DNA of 7,193 nt from Bdellovibrio sp. (GTDB lineage Bacteria; Bdellovibrionota; Bdellovibrionia; Bdellovibrionales; Bdellovibrionaceae). Shown here one piece after another: positions 6,823 to 7,193 of this stretch. How positions within the stretch are numbered: the first letter of the stretch is position 1; each line of letters starts with the position of its first letter. Location: positions 1-7,193 of the forward strand of contig JAHRXB010000044.1 in the NCBI GenBank assembly GCA_019104905.1, given 5' to 3'. The notes below the pieces were generated by a model. It was not told where the DNA came from and searched no databases. It saw only the letters and a program-made list of their open reading frames with translations. The translations under genes were made by a program, and so were the position numbers.

Positions 6823-6849
6823 ATTATCAAAACGGAATCTCCAAGTCAA
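6823..6849 (-). promoter_or_regulatory. Candidate promoter of the small basic gene
   Basis: On the minus strand TTGACT (6844-6849) and GATAAT (6823-6828) each match the sigma-70 consensus in five of six positions. The 15-base spacer is shorter than the preferred 17. Transcription would begin near 6816, leaving a leader of about 26 bases with the ribosome binding site. The element lies over the last codons and stop of the beta-barrel gene. Confidence 0.5.
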
Positions 6850-7193
6850 CCGAATGGCGGTAATCTCCTGAGATTTGCGGATTCCCCTGATAAGCGTAGT
6901 TTAAAGCGAATCTGGGGCCTTTGAAGCCCAGACCAGCGGTTATAAGCTCCCTTTTATGGTCCGTATCGTTCTGGTAGCCCAATCGAGTAATCATGAATTT
7001 ATTGATATAAGTCTCCAGCCCCCCCATATAAAGGGACTCCGAGGTGGCATCCAGGCGAAAGCGAACCGTGTTTTGATAGATGTAGTTAAAACCTCCGCCG
7101 ACAGAGGTTTTGAGGCGAAGATTCTCGGGGACATCGTCCTTTTCGCCAAAAGCATTATAAACCACCAAAGCCCACCCAATATGTGGTTGAGGA
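6827..7193 (-). CDS. C-terminal part of an outer-membrane beta-barrel protein (5' end outside window)
   Basis: The frame is open from the right edge to TGA at 6827-6829 and gives the last 121 residues of a longer protein. The ATG-less segment near 7168 (TTG) is not the start, because the frame continues upstream without a stop. The fragment alternates polar and hydrophobic residues in about seven strands (such as RLKTSVGGGFNYIY, VRFRLDAT, LITAGLGF, RFALNYAYQ and HSVDLEIPF) separated by turns. It ends in Phe, the usual terminal residue recognised by the BAM insertion machinery. The GLGF...ALNYAYQ ending resembles PorV/UPF0164-like barrels, but the fragment is too short to name a family. There is no Cys. 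The small basic gene follows 37 bases downstream and may be partly co-transcribed. It is secure as a barrel end; substrate and role are unknown. Confidence 0.8.
   Translation of the reverse strand, partial: PQPHIGWALVVYNAFGEKDDVPENLRLKTSVGGGFNYIYQNTVRFRLDATSESLYMGGLETYINKFMITRLGYQNDTDHKRELITAGLGFKGPRFALNYAYQGNPQISGDYRHSVDLEIPF

Overview
The window is ordinary-looking bacterial chromosome from a Gram-negative organism of moderate GC. It encodes a TonB-family energy transducer, a C-terminal fragment of an outer-membrane beta-barrel, a NagZ-type peptidoglycan-recycling enzyme and several Sec-exported proteins. The combination of an orphan Tad-domain protein, a NagZ with a secreted partner and a TonB/TolA-like transducer suggests a predatory or delta-type lineage such as Bdellovibrionota. 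That placement is a judgement from gene style only; there is no rRNA or other marker. There are no tRNA or rRNA genes, insertion sequences, CRISPR arrays or phage genes, and no gene-free stretch exceeds about 140 bases.

Layout. Bases 1-2901 carry two minus-strand genes. The first transcribed is a 728-residue protein with an N-terminal Tad (TadE/TadG-like) membrane anchor. It is followed, 93 bases downstream, by a Cys-containing exported protein whose 3' end lies outside the window. Bases 2902-3023 are a divergent promoter region. Rightwards from there come an exported protein of unknown function (3024-3905) and, 3 bases later, nagZ (3909-5021), clearly one transcription unit. After a 121-base gap comes a TonB-family protein (5143-6519) with a TolA-like helical middle and an unusual cytoplasmic N-terminal tail. 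Bases 6520-6660 hold a cluster of hairpins, including two good intrinsic terminators, between convergent genes. The right end is on the minus strand: the C-terminal part of an outer-membrane beta-barrel gene (6827 to window end), then a 42-residue, very basic protein (6661-6789) with a strong ribosome binding site and a plausible promoter inside the barrel gene's last codons.

How the parts may work together. Most products act at the cell envelope: Tad-like surface or pilus-related secretion, periplasmic proteins, peptidoglycan recycling, TonB-type energy transduction and an outer-membrane barrel. Nothing proves that they form one system. The least expected observations are an exact match to the sliding-clamp-binding consensus (QLSLF) in the cytoplasmic tail of the TonB-family protein, and the small basic protein. 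I see no convincing new multi-gene system.
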